Source: Propionibacteriales bacterium
GTDB taxonomy: Bacteria; Actinomycetota; Actinomycetes; Propionibacteriales; Propionibacteriaceae
Reading direction: 5' to 3'
NCBI GenBank assembly: GCA_030453285.1
Contig: JAKDKP010000129.1
Location: 1-6,571, forward strand
Length of the DNA: 6,571 nucleotides
Under the pieces are notes generated by a model. It made no database searches and was not told where the DNA came from. It saw only the letters and a list, made by a program, of their open reading frames with translations. Below are positions 1 through 5,265 of this stretch, in pieces. Position 1 is the first letter of the stretch. The number at the start of each line of letters is the position of its first letter. A program made the translations under genes and the position numbers.

Positions 1-270
1 CACCGTCCACGATCCGCCGCCCTGTTGCCAGATCCGGGCGAACGCGGGAGTGAGCACGCTCAACTCGTCAGTGATCAACAGTGGACGACGCCCCTCCGCC
101 AGTGCCGTGGCCAGCAGGTTCGCACGCATGCGGGTGAAGCCGATCACGCGCCCCCGGGACTCGGTGGCGACCCAGCTGGTGCCGTCGAGCCCGGCACCGA
201 CCCAGTCCGCCAGCGGGTGGCCGACCCTCGGTGCGGCTGAGCTGCCGCCGTCCACCACGTGATCAGCCAT
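1..270 (-). CDS. DUF6177-like T7SS-locus protein, N-terminal part (cut by left edge)
   Basis: The first 90 codons of a gene reading leftward off the window. The protein starts MADHVVDGGS and continues with HPLADWV (residues 18-24), then a segment RGRVIGFTRMRANLLATALA (40-58) and RRPLLITDELSVLTPAFARIW (61-81), ending at SWTV. This order of HP-AD, a 'V-hydrophobic-T/S' strand and helix, an 'RPLLIT' strand and a W-V end resembles my memory of the DUF6177 family, which is found in actinobacterial type VII secretion loci. Its biochemical role is unknown. The ATG lies inside the last codons of the upstream FHA gene (ATGGCTGA, 8-base overlap) with no clear ribosome binding site of its own, so translation is probably coupled. 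Reading frame is open to the edge with normal codon bias. The family call is from recall only and the stop lies outside the window. Confidence 0.6.
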   Translation of the reverse strand, partial: MADHVVDGGSSAAPRVGHPLADWVGAGLDGTSWVATESRGRVIGFTRMRANLLATALAEGRRPLLITDELSVLTPAFARIWQQGGGSWTV

Positions 271-1240
271 GGGCCAACACCCGAATCTGTCGGTGACCAC
301 ACTCGATGACGGACCCGATCGGCACCACCGTTCGCGCACCGGCATCCAATCGGATCTGGGTGCCGTCGGGAGTGATCAACTTCGTTCCGCTGGTGGAGTG
401 TTGATCGGTGGCCCACACCATGGTGTCGGACCGCTCGAACAGCAGGTGTGTCCGCGAGAGCCTGCGAGACAGGTCAGGCAGCGCGATGAGGTCCACGTCG
501 GGCAGCCGCGGATCGGCCGGCTTTCGTCCGACGAGTGCCGGCCGACGCAGCTCCCAACTCCGGCCGCTTTCGGAGACGAGCAGGACGGCCGAACGCGAGG
601 TCACCGTACGAGGCGCCGGTGGTGCGCTCTGCACGGTCGTTGGCCGAAGTTCCGGTGGTGGCGGAGGCACGGTCGTGCGGACGGACTGGTCGGCGGAGTG
701 TCCCTCGGTGAGGTCGGCACGGACCGGATCGCGTCCGGAGCGGAGGTCGGCCGTGACCAGTCCGAGGGCGGGAACACCACCGATGAACCGATGGATCAGT
801 CGCTCCCAGCCGATGGGGGTGCCGGTGTTCTTGTCCACGGTGCGCAGGCCCGCCACCCATCGACCCGGCGTACGACCGCTGCGCAACAGCAGATGCACCT
901 CGAGCCCTGCTGCCAGAGTTGCCCCGGCCAGCAGCCATCCCATGGCGGTCTCGCCGGGATCGACGACCACGGCGACCGTGAGTGCCGCGGTGATCATGGC
1001 GAATGGCACCACTATGTCGATCACCCGGGCCAGCCACACACGTGCTCCGGTCGCCACGACGACGCCAGCACCCGGCTCGACGTGGCCCTCCCGAATTTCC
1101 CGGGCGGGTGTCCACGACGAGCCGCACTGGGTGCAGTCGTCCGCTGGTGAGCGCCGCGCACCCGGATCACGCCGCCCGGCCGGATCACGCAGGAGCCCGC
1201 AGCGCCAACAGCATGCGGTGACCAGTGTGGATGTGGACAA
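263..1240 (-). CDS. Zinc-ribbon / RDD membrane / FHA-domain protein
   Basis: A 325-aa three-part protein. Residues 11-14 and 36-39 are two CxxC pairs (CWRC, CTQC), a probable small zinc ribbon. An RDD domain follows: RVID at 72-75, two predicted membrane helices at about 76-93 and 100-119, and the motif GRTPGRWVAGLRTV at 122-135. A proline-rich linker (about 190-210, with five prolines in a row at 192-196) leads to a C-terminal FHA domain with GR at 238-239, SRTH at 262-265 and HSTSGT at 281-286, where the usual Asn-Gly is Ser-Gly. FHA domains bind phosphothreonine, so the protein probably tethers a phospho-dependent partner at the membrane; RDD-FHA proteins occur in actinobacterial T7SS loci. 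The start is TTG, chosen because AAGGAGG sits 6 bases upstream and because the first CxxC pair lies only ten residues in. It overlaps the next gene by 8 bases and is divergent from the WXG100 operon. Confidence 0.88.
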   Translation of the reverse strand: MSTSTLVTACCWRCGLLRDPAGRRDPGARRSPADDCTQCGSSWTPAREIREGHVEPGAGVVVATGARVWLARVIDIVVPFAMITAALTVAVVVDPGETAMGWLLAGATLAAGLEVHLLLRSGRTPGRWVAGLRTVDKNTGTPIGWERLIHRFIGGVPALGLVTADLRSGRDPVRADLTEGHSADQSVRTTVPPPPPELRPTTVQSAPPAPRTVTSRSAVLLVSESGRSWELRRPALVGRKPADPRLPDVDLIALPDLSRRLSRTHLLFERSDTMVWATDQHSTSGTKLITPDGTQIRLDAGARTVVPIGSVIECGHRQIRVLAHG

Positions 1241-1246
1241 AACAAC

Positions 1247-1253
1247 CCTCCTT
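1247..1253 (-). promoter_or_regulatory. Ribosome binding site fixing a TTG start
   Basis: Read on the minus strand this is AAGGAGG, a near-perfect Shine-Dalgarno sequence, followed by six bases (GTTGTT) and then TTG at 1240. No in-frame ATG or GTG exists close by, and later starts would remove the N-terminal CxxC pair, so TTG is the best start for the RDD-FHA gene. Confidence 0.75.
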
Positions 1254-1279
1254 CGGGGACGCCAGTGACGGCACCGGCC

Positions 1280-1290
1280 ATGCTAGGCAT
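1280..1290. repeat. Inverted repeat ATGC-N3-GCAT, copy 1
   Basis: ATGC TAG GCAT; with flanks, CATGC-N3-GCATG (1279-1291). It lies nearest the RDD-FHA start. The same architecture recurs at 1359-1369. It may be a second regulator's site, but short repeats of this size can arise by chance. Confidence 0.35.
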
Positions 1291-1329
1291 GCACAAGGGC
1301 CATTCTCCAAATTTATGCGAAAGGACATT

Positions 1330-1343
1330 TTCCGGTACCGGAA
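1330..1343. promoter_or_regulatory. Perfect 14-bp palindrome, copy 1 (candidate operator)
   Basis: TTCCGGTACCGGAA, a perfect inverted repeat. It sits within a 22-base direct repeat (1329-1350) matched at 1386-1407 with a single difference. Its placement upstream of the substrate operon suggests a binding site for a dimeric regulator; the regulator is not identifiable here. Confidence 0.7.
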
Positions 1344-1358
1344 TCCAACCTTTTTGAG

Positions 1359-1369
1359 ATGCCATGCAT
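1359..1369. repeat. Inverted repeat ATGC-N3-GCAT, copy 2
   Basis: ATGC CAT GCAT; with flanks, GATGC-N3-GCATC (1358-1370). It lies between the two 14-bp palindromes. Its arms match those at 1280-1290 while the spacer and outer flanks differ. Confidence 0.35.
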
Positions 1370-1386
1370 CAGTCGTCCATCGCAAT

Positions 1387-1400
1387 TTCCGGTACCGGAA
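1387..1400. promoter_or_regulatory. Perfect 14-bp palindrome, copy 2 (candidate operator)
   Basis: The second exact copy of TTCCGGTACCGGAA, with centre 57 bp from the first. Conservation extends on the right through GGAATACAACC (GGAATCCAACC in copy 1), so the two sites share an orientation despite the palindromic core. It lies 125 bases before the WXG100 start codon. Confidence 0.7.
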
Positions 1401-1525
1401 TACAACCCGCCAACTCTCTGGATCAGTGGCCCCTACGGGCCTACTGTCGTGGCCAGGAGCCGCTCACGTGGGTGGCGAGCACCGACCGAAAACCCATTAC
1501 TCAATGCCCAACAAAGGAGAAAAGA

Positions 1526-1867
1526 ATGACACGTTACGCCATGGCCGAAACGGCTCTCTCCGATCTGACCAGACAGACTTCGGGGGCAACTGACGACCTC
1601 GGATCGCTCGTCCGGCAGTTGTTTGCCGCAGCGGAACCCATCGAAGCTGACTTCCAAGGTGCCGGCCGGTCCGCCTTCAACATGTTCAAGCAGAACACCG
1701 ACGGCATCGCCCGCGGCCTCAACGGGGCATTGGCCTCGGTCCTGGAGGGCATCGCCGGTCAGGACACGGCCTTCTACCAGGGCGTCACCCAACAGGCCGA
1801 CGAGACCCGAGGACTGATGGCCAACGCCAACTTCGACGCTGCCCGGTTCGCCGGACCGCGCGGCTGA
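1526..1867 (+). CDS. WXG100-like T7SS substrate (ESAT-6/CFP-10 superfamily)
   Basis: A 113-aa, largely helical protein with no signal peptide or membrane segment. Two helices (about 6-40 and 47-92) flank the turn DFQGAG at 42-47. The F-Q-G at 43-45 takes the place of the W-x-G turn that defines WXG100 proteins, which form helical-hairpin dimers and are exported by type VII secretion. The C-terminus (ANFDAARF at 101-108) carries two aromatic residues, but I see no clear YxxxD/E export signal. AAAGGAGA at 1513-1520 lies five bases before the ATG, so this start is preferred over a longer in-frame reading from 1364 that would run through the intergenic palindromes. It is the first gene of a four-gene operon; its partner is probably one of the next two small proteins. 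Confidence 0.8.
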   Translation: MTRYAMAETALSDLTRQTSGATDDLGSLVRQLFAAAEPIEADFQGAGRSAFNMFKQNTDGIARGLNGALASVLEGIAGQDTAFYQGVTQQADETRGLMANANFDAARFAGPRG

Positions 1868-1919
1868 ACACTCCGTACGACCCAACCATTCACCCGTACG
1901 TCCACGACAGGAGAACATC

Positions 1920-2234
1920 ATGGTCCACGCCGGACCCGGAGATCGCGCCTACAACACCGCCAGCTCCGCTGAAGCCCAGCGCAACTTCAACAGCATTGCC
2001 AACCAGTTGGAATCGCTGCTCAACCTCCGTGACCGCCAGGTGAAGGCAGCCATGGCGCAGTACCACGCCACCGGAGTGTCCGACGAGTACCACGGCAAGG
2101 AGCGGCGCTGGAACAGCAAGGCGCAGCAAGTGCGCACCATCATCCGCCTGCTCCGCCAGTCCTTGGGGCAGAACGACCAGACCGCCATCACCGCCGTCAA
2201 GCGTGCCGGGACCGCTGTCGCCAACATCGGATGA
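1920..2234 (+). CDS. Pore-forming ESAT-6 family-type WXG100-like protein
   Basis: A 104-aa helical protein. A first helix (about 14-50, containing QLESLLNLRDRQVKAAMAQY) leads to a turn at VSDEYHG (53-59) and a second helix beginning with W64 (KERRWNSKAQQVRTIIRLL). The Y-H-G at 57-59 stands where WXG100 proteins have W-x-G. The AYNT start, the LRDRQVKAAM stretch, the VSDEYHGKE-RW segment and the ND-TA end match what I recall of the family annotated as 'pore-forming ESAT-6 family protein' in actinobacteria. That name is inherited and pore formation should not be taken as shown. The ATG has AGGAG about seven bases upstream. It follows the WXG100-like gene by 52 bases and precedes the next by 13. 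It probably acts as a co-secreted partner or chaperone in a T7SS cassette. Confidence 0.8.
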   Translation: MVHAGPGDRAYNTASSAEAQRNFNSIANQLESLLNLRDRQVKAAMAQYHATGVSDEYHGKERRWNSKAQQVRTIIRLLRQSLGQNDQTAITAVKRAGTAVANIG

Positions 2235-2247
2235 GCCGGAGTCGATC

Positions 2248-2586
2248 ATGACGAGATATCGGATCGCACCGACAACCGTTGCCGGCGTGCTCAGGAACAC
2301 CGCGACCGAGGCATCACAGTTGGACGGCGACATCAAACCGCTGGGTGACCACTTCACCGAGGCAGCGACCGGCTGCGGCAAGACCGGTCCGATCGTCGAG
2401 GCGCTGTCCGGACTCGTGCCCCACGAGCAGAAGGCCATCCAAGGGATCGGGCAGCACATCAATGCCTGTCTCACCGGGGCGGCGTCGGCGACCGGTCATT
2501 TCCTCAATGGAGACCAGGACATGGTCCAGAACAGCCAGCGGAACGCTGCCAAGGGTGTGGCCAGCACGATCCCACGCGCTCACTAG
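2248..2586 (+). CDS. DUF6507-like small helical protein of T7SS cassette
   Basis: A 112-aa protein starting MTRYRIAPTTVAGVL, with helices around 9-42, 46-85 and 89-104, and a conserved-looking end ATGHFLNGDQDM (81-92). The 'ITP-x-V' opening, the middle GPIVEALSGL (47-56) and the FLNGDQDM end agree with my memory of the DUF6507 family, which is found beside WXG100 genes in actinobacteria and resembles EspC-like secretion-associated proteins. Function is unknown; a role as partner or chaperone for the large downstream protein is inferred from position. There is no W-x-G and no membrane segment. The ATG is chosen because GGAG at 2238-2241 precedes it at normal spacing; an upstream in-frame GTG at 2203 would overlap the previous gene by 32 bases. 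It starts 13 bases after the previous stop and ends 39 bases before the large gene. Confidence 0.72.
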   Translation: MTRYRIAPTTVAGVLRNTATEASQLDGDIKPLGDHFTEAATGCGKTGPIVEALSGLVPHEQKAIQGIGQHINACLTGAASATGHFLNGDQDMVQNSQRNAAKGVASTIPRAH

Positions 2587-2625
2587 GTGCCGCCACATCA
2601 TTCGCCATCAAGACAAGGAACCGCC

Positions 2626-4287
2626 ATGGCTGATCCGATCAACCCGAACGCCGAGTTTCCGACCGACAACATGCATCCCGAGGTCATCGAAGGTGCCGCG
2701 ACCAAGATCAGGAAGGTCGGCAACAGCGTACGGCGCACCTGTGGGAGCGTGAGCCGGGCCTGGCGCGGCTTGCCGTCCGGATACGACGCCCCAAGGGATC
2801 AGGCGTTGTTCGCCGCCATGAAGCCGGCCACGACGAAGGCTCAGGACTTCAAGGGCGACATGGACGACGTCGGTCGAGCTCTGGACACCTTCGCTACCGA
2901 GGTCCGCCAGATCAAGCGCGAGGTCGCGAAAATTCGAGCCGACGCGCGCGAGTTCCTGAAGGGCATCGGTCCCGGCGGCACCGTGGAGAAGGGCTCGCGA
3001 GGGCTCGATCGCTCCGGACTCAGCGGAAAGCGAAAAGAGCCGTGGGACAGCGACGGCGAGATGGTGGATGCCAACAACGGCCTGATCTCGCGGATGAGGG
3101 CACAACAGGCTGCGTTGCGGCGCGCGGAATTGGCATGCACCAAGAAGATCCGCGCACTGTACGTGGTGGGGGCACTCTTCGGAGGTGGCTGCACCCCGAC
3201 ACTCGGGGGTGGCCAACAGAAGATCGAGCTCCCCACCGGCACAGTTGCGCCACCTTGGGGCCAACCCGTCGGCAAGAAGGACTCCATCGGCATGCAGATC
3301 GTCAAGGGCTTCGCCGTCGACGGTCCGATCGGTTTCGCCCAAGGTTTCACCGGCCTGGTGGGGTTCAGTTGGAACGGCAAGGGCAAGGCGGCAGGTTTCA
3401 GCTTCGCAACGGCCAGACAGTCCTGGGAAGGAATCGGTCGCACGATAGCCATGACGAATCCGTTGGCGATGACGACCATGGCAGTACCGGGGCCGGTGGG
3501 TGAGTTCGCCCGCGGGCAGTACAAGAAGCAGGTGCAGTCGACCTGGGGCATGTTCGGCATCGATCCCTTCGCGAAGAACAAGTTCGCTGCATGGGAAGGC
3601 GAGGAGCCCGGCCGCACCATGGGAAAATCGATGTTCAACGGAGTCACCGCCTTCACCCCGGTCGGAAAGGCCAGCGGCCCCGCACTCGCCACGAAGGGAG
3701 TCAAAGCTTCGGCCGCCCACGCCGCGGCCAGCATCAGGCCACACGTCAACACTCCACCACTGTTTTGGCTGCGCGACGACCCCGCAGCTTTCCAAGGTCC
3801 GAAGACCGCGCCGTACTCAGCTCACAGCAAACCGTTCGACCAAGGGCATGGACCGTCAGGCACCTGGCTCGACAAGGATGGGGTGTACGCCAACGGCAAA
3901 CCCCGACAGCCGTTCCTTGAACCGTCCGATGCGGGCAGCGCGCACAAGAACGCCGAGCCGAACTCCTACCGGAAGTCGCCCTTCGGAGAGCCCAGTGCCA
4001 GTCGCGCCGACAAGGAGTCGAACGCCTTGCCTCAGCACCCGTCGGAACAGCCGGGTCGGGCTGATCATCATCCGCCGAGCAAGAAGCCGAACCCGGCCTC
4101 CGGAGATGCGCCCAACCCGTTCGGCTCGCCGCACCAGCCGCCGAGCAAGGATCCGAGTGCACCGTTCCGAATGCCTGACCAGATTCACGGCAAGGATGTC
4201 GGACCGTTGACCAGCGAGACGAACACCGGTCGACCCGGTGAATCCGCACCGCCGCCACGTCGTCAGGAGCTCGACCCCAAGGCCTGA
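2626..4287 (+). CDS. Large WXG-domain T7SS effector scaffold, no recognisable toxin domain
   Basis: A 553-aa protein. Residues about 17-112 form a WXG/LXG-like helical domain with a true W-R-G (46-48) in AWRGLPSGYDAP and a long helix pair ending KIRADAREFL (102-111). This resembles the N-terminus of large actinobacterial polymorphic toxins. A second charged helical segment covers 145-178. Residues about 220-365 are glycine-rich and moderately hydrophobic: DGPIGFAQGFTGLVGF (232-247), AMTTMAVPGPVGEFARG (281-297), then WEGEEPGRTMGKSMFNGVTA (323-342), which matches the 'W-x-PaR-x-G-x-x-FN' spacer found before toxin domains. From about 376 the chain is polar and proline-rich, with a repeated PPSK motif at 483-486 and 505-508, and looks disordered. 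I see no nuclease, deaminase or ADP-ribosylation motif and no immunity gene downstream. AAGGA at 2615-2619 supports the ATG over an in-frame GTG at 2587. It ends the operon and is probably exported with the small upstream proteins. Confidence 0.75.
   Translation: MADPINPNAEFPTDNMHPEVIEGAATKIRKVGNSVRRTCGSVSRAWRGLPSGYDAPRDQALFAAMKPATTKAQDFKGDMDDVGRALDTFATEVRQIKREVAKIRADAREFLKGIGPGGTVEKGSRGLDRSGLSGKRKEPWDSDGEMVDANNGLISRMRAQQAALRRAELACTKKIRALYVVGALFGGGCTPTLGGGQQKIELPTGTVAPPWGQPVGKKDSIGMQIVKGFAVDGPIGFAQGFTGLVGFSWNGKGKAAGFSFATARQSWEGIGRTIAMTNPLAMTTMAVPGPVGEFARGQYKKQVQSTWGMFGIDPFAKNKFAAWEGEEPGRTMGKSMFNGVTAFTPVGKASGPALATKGVKASAAHAAASIRPHVNTPPLFWLRDDPAAFQGPKTAPYSAHSKPFDQGHGPSGTWLDKDGVYANGKPRQPFLEPSDAGSAHKNAEPNSYRKSPFGEPSASRADKESNALPQHPSEQPGRADHHPPSKKPNPASGDAPNPFGSPHQPPSKDPSAPFRMPDQIHGKDVGPLTSETNTGRPGESAPPPRRQELDPKA
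4072..4149 (+). repeat. In-frame short repeat in proline-rich tail
   Basis: The 12-base unit CCGCCGAGCAAG (Pro-Pro-Ser-Lys) occurs at 4072-4083 and again at 4138-4149, 66 bases (22 codons) apart and in frame. It encodes PPSKKPNP and PPSKDPSAP. It probably reflects low-complexity, linker-like evolution of the tail. Confidence 0.6.
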
Positions 4288-4361
4288 CGAGCGCGGTGGG
4301 TCCGGGTCCCGCAACCGGTGCCATCGCGGCGTCGACTGTGCTTCGGTTCCTCAGGAGTTGC

Positions 4362-5186
4362 TCACCGCCCAGGCGTCCGGTGTCCGAGCCGGGTGGACAA
4401 AGTGACGGCGGCCGACCGCACCGCACCGACCAGTACGGCCCGGCCGGCCCGGTCCACATCGGCCGTGCGATAGGTGACCGCGAATGACGCCACCGGCTGA
4501 CCGGTGAAGTCCCGTACGGCGGCAGCAACCGAAGACAGGTCTTCGGCGACGGTTCCGTCTTCGCTGGCATGCTCGTCCCGTCGTACGTCGACCAGCAATC
4601 GCCGCAGAGCGCTGGGGGTGGTCGGGCCGCGGTTCGTGCGCAGGACCAGCGACGCGGCATCGGGATACAGCGCACGGACCTGCTGGTTCGGCTCAGCGGC
4701 CAGCAGGGCCAGACCGCTTGCGGTCAGCGGCGCCGGCAGTCGGACGCCGGCATCGGTCACCAGGGATGGACGGCCGGGAGCCCGCTCCTCCAGCAGATAC
4801 AGCACATCACGTCCATGCAGTACGGCGAAGTGTCCACTCTGGGTGGTCTGTTCGACCAGCTTGATCAACACCGGCCGCGCCGCCCGTTGCAGCGGCGCCT
4901 GCCGGGTGTAGGCCGAACCGAGTTCATGGGCCGCGACGCCGAGACCGTACCGCCGCGGACCGCCGCCACTTTCCTCGAGCGCGACGAATCCATGATCGAC
5001 CAGGACTCCGAGCAGCCGGTAGGCGCTGGATCGCGGCAGACCGAGCACCGAGGCGATCATGGCGGCCGGCATGGGTTCGGGGCGGCGGGTGAGCAGCCCG
5101 AGCACACGGAGCACGTCCTCGGCTCCGCGCGACGAAGCGCCGCTGCGGCCTGGTGCGGCACCGCGAGGTCTGTGGCGATCGTCCAC
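4362..5186 (-). CDS. IclR-family transcriptional regulator (probable hut regulator)
   Basis: A 274-aa regulator. After a basic, flexible start, residues about 20-72 form the winged helix-turn-helix, with MPAAMIASVLGLPRSSAYRLLGVLVDHGFV at 39-68 and the recognition helix near 52-62 (RSSAYRLLGVL). Residues about 90-265 form the IclR effector domain, including VLHGRDVLYLLEE and a conserved-looking 'PLTASGLALLA' segment. IclR proteins bind a small ligand in this domain and act as repressors or activators. The start is GTG, with AGGAG at 5191-5195 four bases upstream. It is divergent from hutH across 79 bases, so it very likely controls histidine use and its own expression, perhaps with histidine or urocanate as ligand; that ligand is inference. 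Length is normal for the family and the gene looks intact. Confidence 0.9.
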   Translation of the reverse strand: MDDRHRPRGAAPGRSGASSRGAEDVLRVLGLLTRRPEPMPAAMIASVLGLPRSSAYRLLGVLVDHGFVALEESGGGPRRYGLGVAAHELGSAYTRQAPLQRAARPVLIKLVEQTTQSGHFAVLHGRDVLYLLEERAPGRPSLVTDAGVRLPAPLTASGLALLAAEPNQQVRALYPDAASLVLRTNRGPTTPSALRRLLVDVRRDEHASEDGTVAEDLSSVAAAVRDFTGQPVASFAVTYRTADVDRAGRAVLVGAVRSAAVTLSTRLGHRTPGR

Positions 5187-5194
5187 GGGACTCC

Positions 5195-5212
5195 TGTCTC
5201 AGATATGGGACA
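5195..5212. promoter_or_regulatory. 18-bp imperfect palindrome, candidate operator between iclR-type gene and hutH
   Basis: TGTCTCAGATATGGGACA reads the same on both strands at 14 of 18 positions, with perfect TGTC/GACA ends. It abuts the ribosome binding site of the IclR-family gene and lies 53 bases before the hutH start. IclR-family operators are typically short imperfect palindromes in divergent intergenic regions, so this is the best candidate site for repression of both genes. Confidence 0.55.
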
Positions 5213-5265
5213 CGATCACTCTGCCACGTCTGGCCCCGCACCGCTGCAGCCGGTGAACTGGTGCC

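Larger units (their letters stand above)
1241..1525. promoter_or_regulatory. Divergent intergenic control region between RDD-FHA gene and WXG100 operon
   Basis: This 285-base gap separates the TTG start on the left from the ATG on the right, so it should hold promoters for both directions. It is more AT-rich than its surroundings around 1300-1410 and contains no convincing coding frame. It holds four symmetrical elements in alternating order: ATGC-N3-GCAT at 1280-1290, a 14-bp palindrome at 1330-1343, ATGC-N3-GCAT at 1359-1369 and the same 14-bp palindrome at 1387-1400. I could not pick out a convincing -35/-10 pair by eye. Confidence 0.7.

Noticed and set aside
269..1268. Long open frames on the plus strand opposite the RDD-FHA gene (269-1150 and 408-1268)
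   Set aside because: They are antisense to a gene with clear zinc-ribbon, RDD and FHA motifs; their translations are rich in Arg, Gly and Ser with no domain, as expected of shadow frames in GC-rich DNA.
1328..1410. The twin palindromes as a CRISPR array, integrase attachment site or transposon ends
   Set aside because: Only two units, unequal context, no cas or recombinase gene and no flanking target duplication; an operator pair is simpler.
1364..1525. Longer N-terminus for the first WXG100-like protein
   Set aside because: It would translate one of the 14-bp palindromes and lacks a ribosome binding site, while the ATG at 1526 has AAAGGAGA at good spacing and gives normal WXG100 length.
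1873..1900. Two CCGTACG copies (1873-1879, 1894-1900) able to form a 6-bp hairpin between the first two operon genes
   Set aside because: The stem is short with a 15-base loop and no T-run follows; it could be chance in GC-rich DNA and does not qualify as a terminator.
2608..3795. 395-aa open frame on the minus strand opposite the large WXG gene
   Set aside because: No recognisable motif or ribosome binding site; the plus-strand frame has the WRG domain and the pre-toxin spacer and fits the operon.
2626..4287. Identification of the large protein as a PE/PPE protein
   Set aside because: There is no Pro-Glu or Pro-Pro-Glu near the N-terminus; the AWRGL-x-x-x-YDAP segment fits the WXG/LXG toxin scaffold instead.
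4288..4361. Expected bidirectional terminator between the convergent WXG scaffold gene and IclR gene
   Set aside because: I looked for a strong GC stem with a T-run on either strand and found only partial repeats such as GGGTCCGGGTCCC, so no terminator is called.
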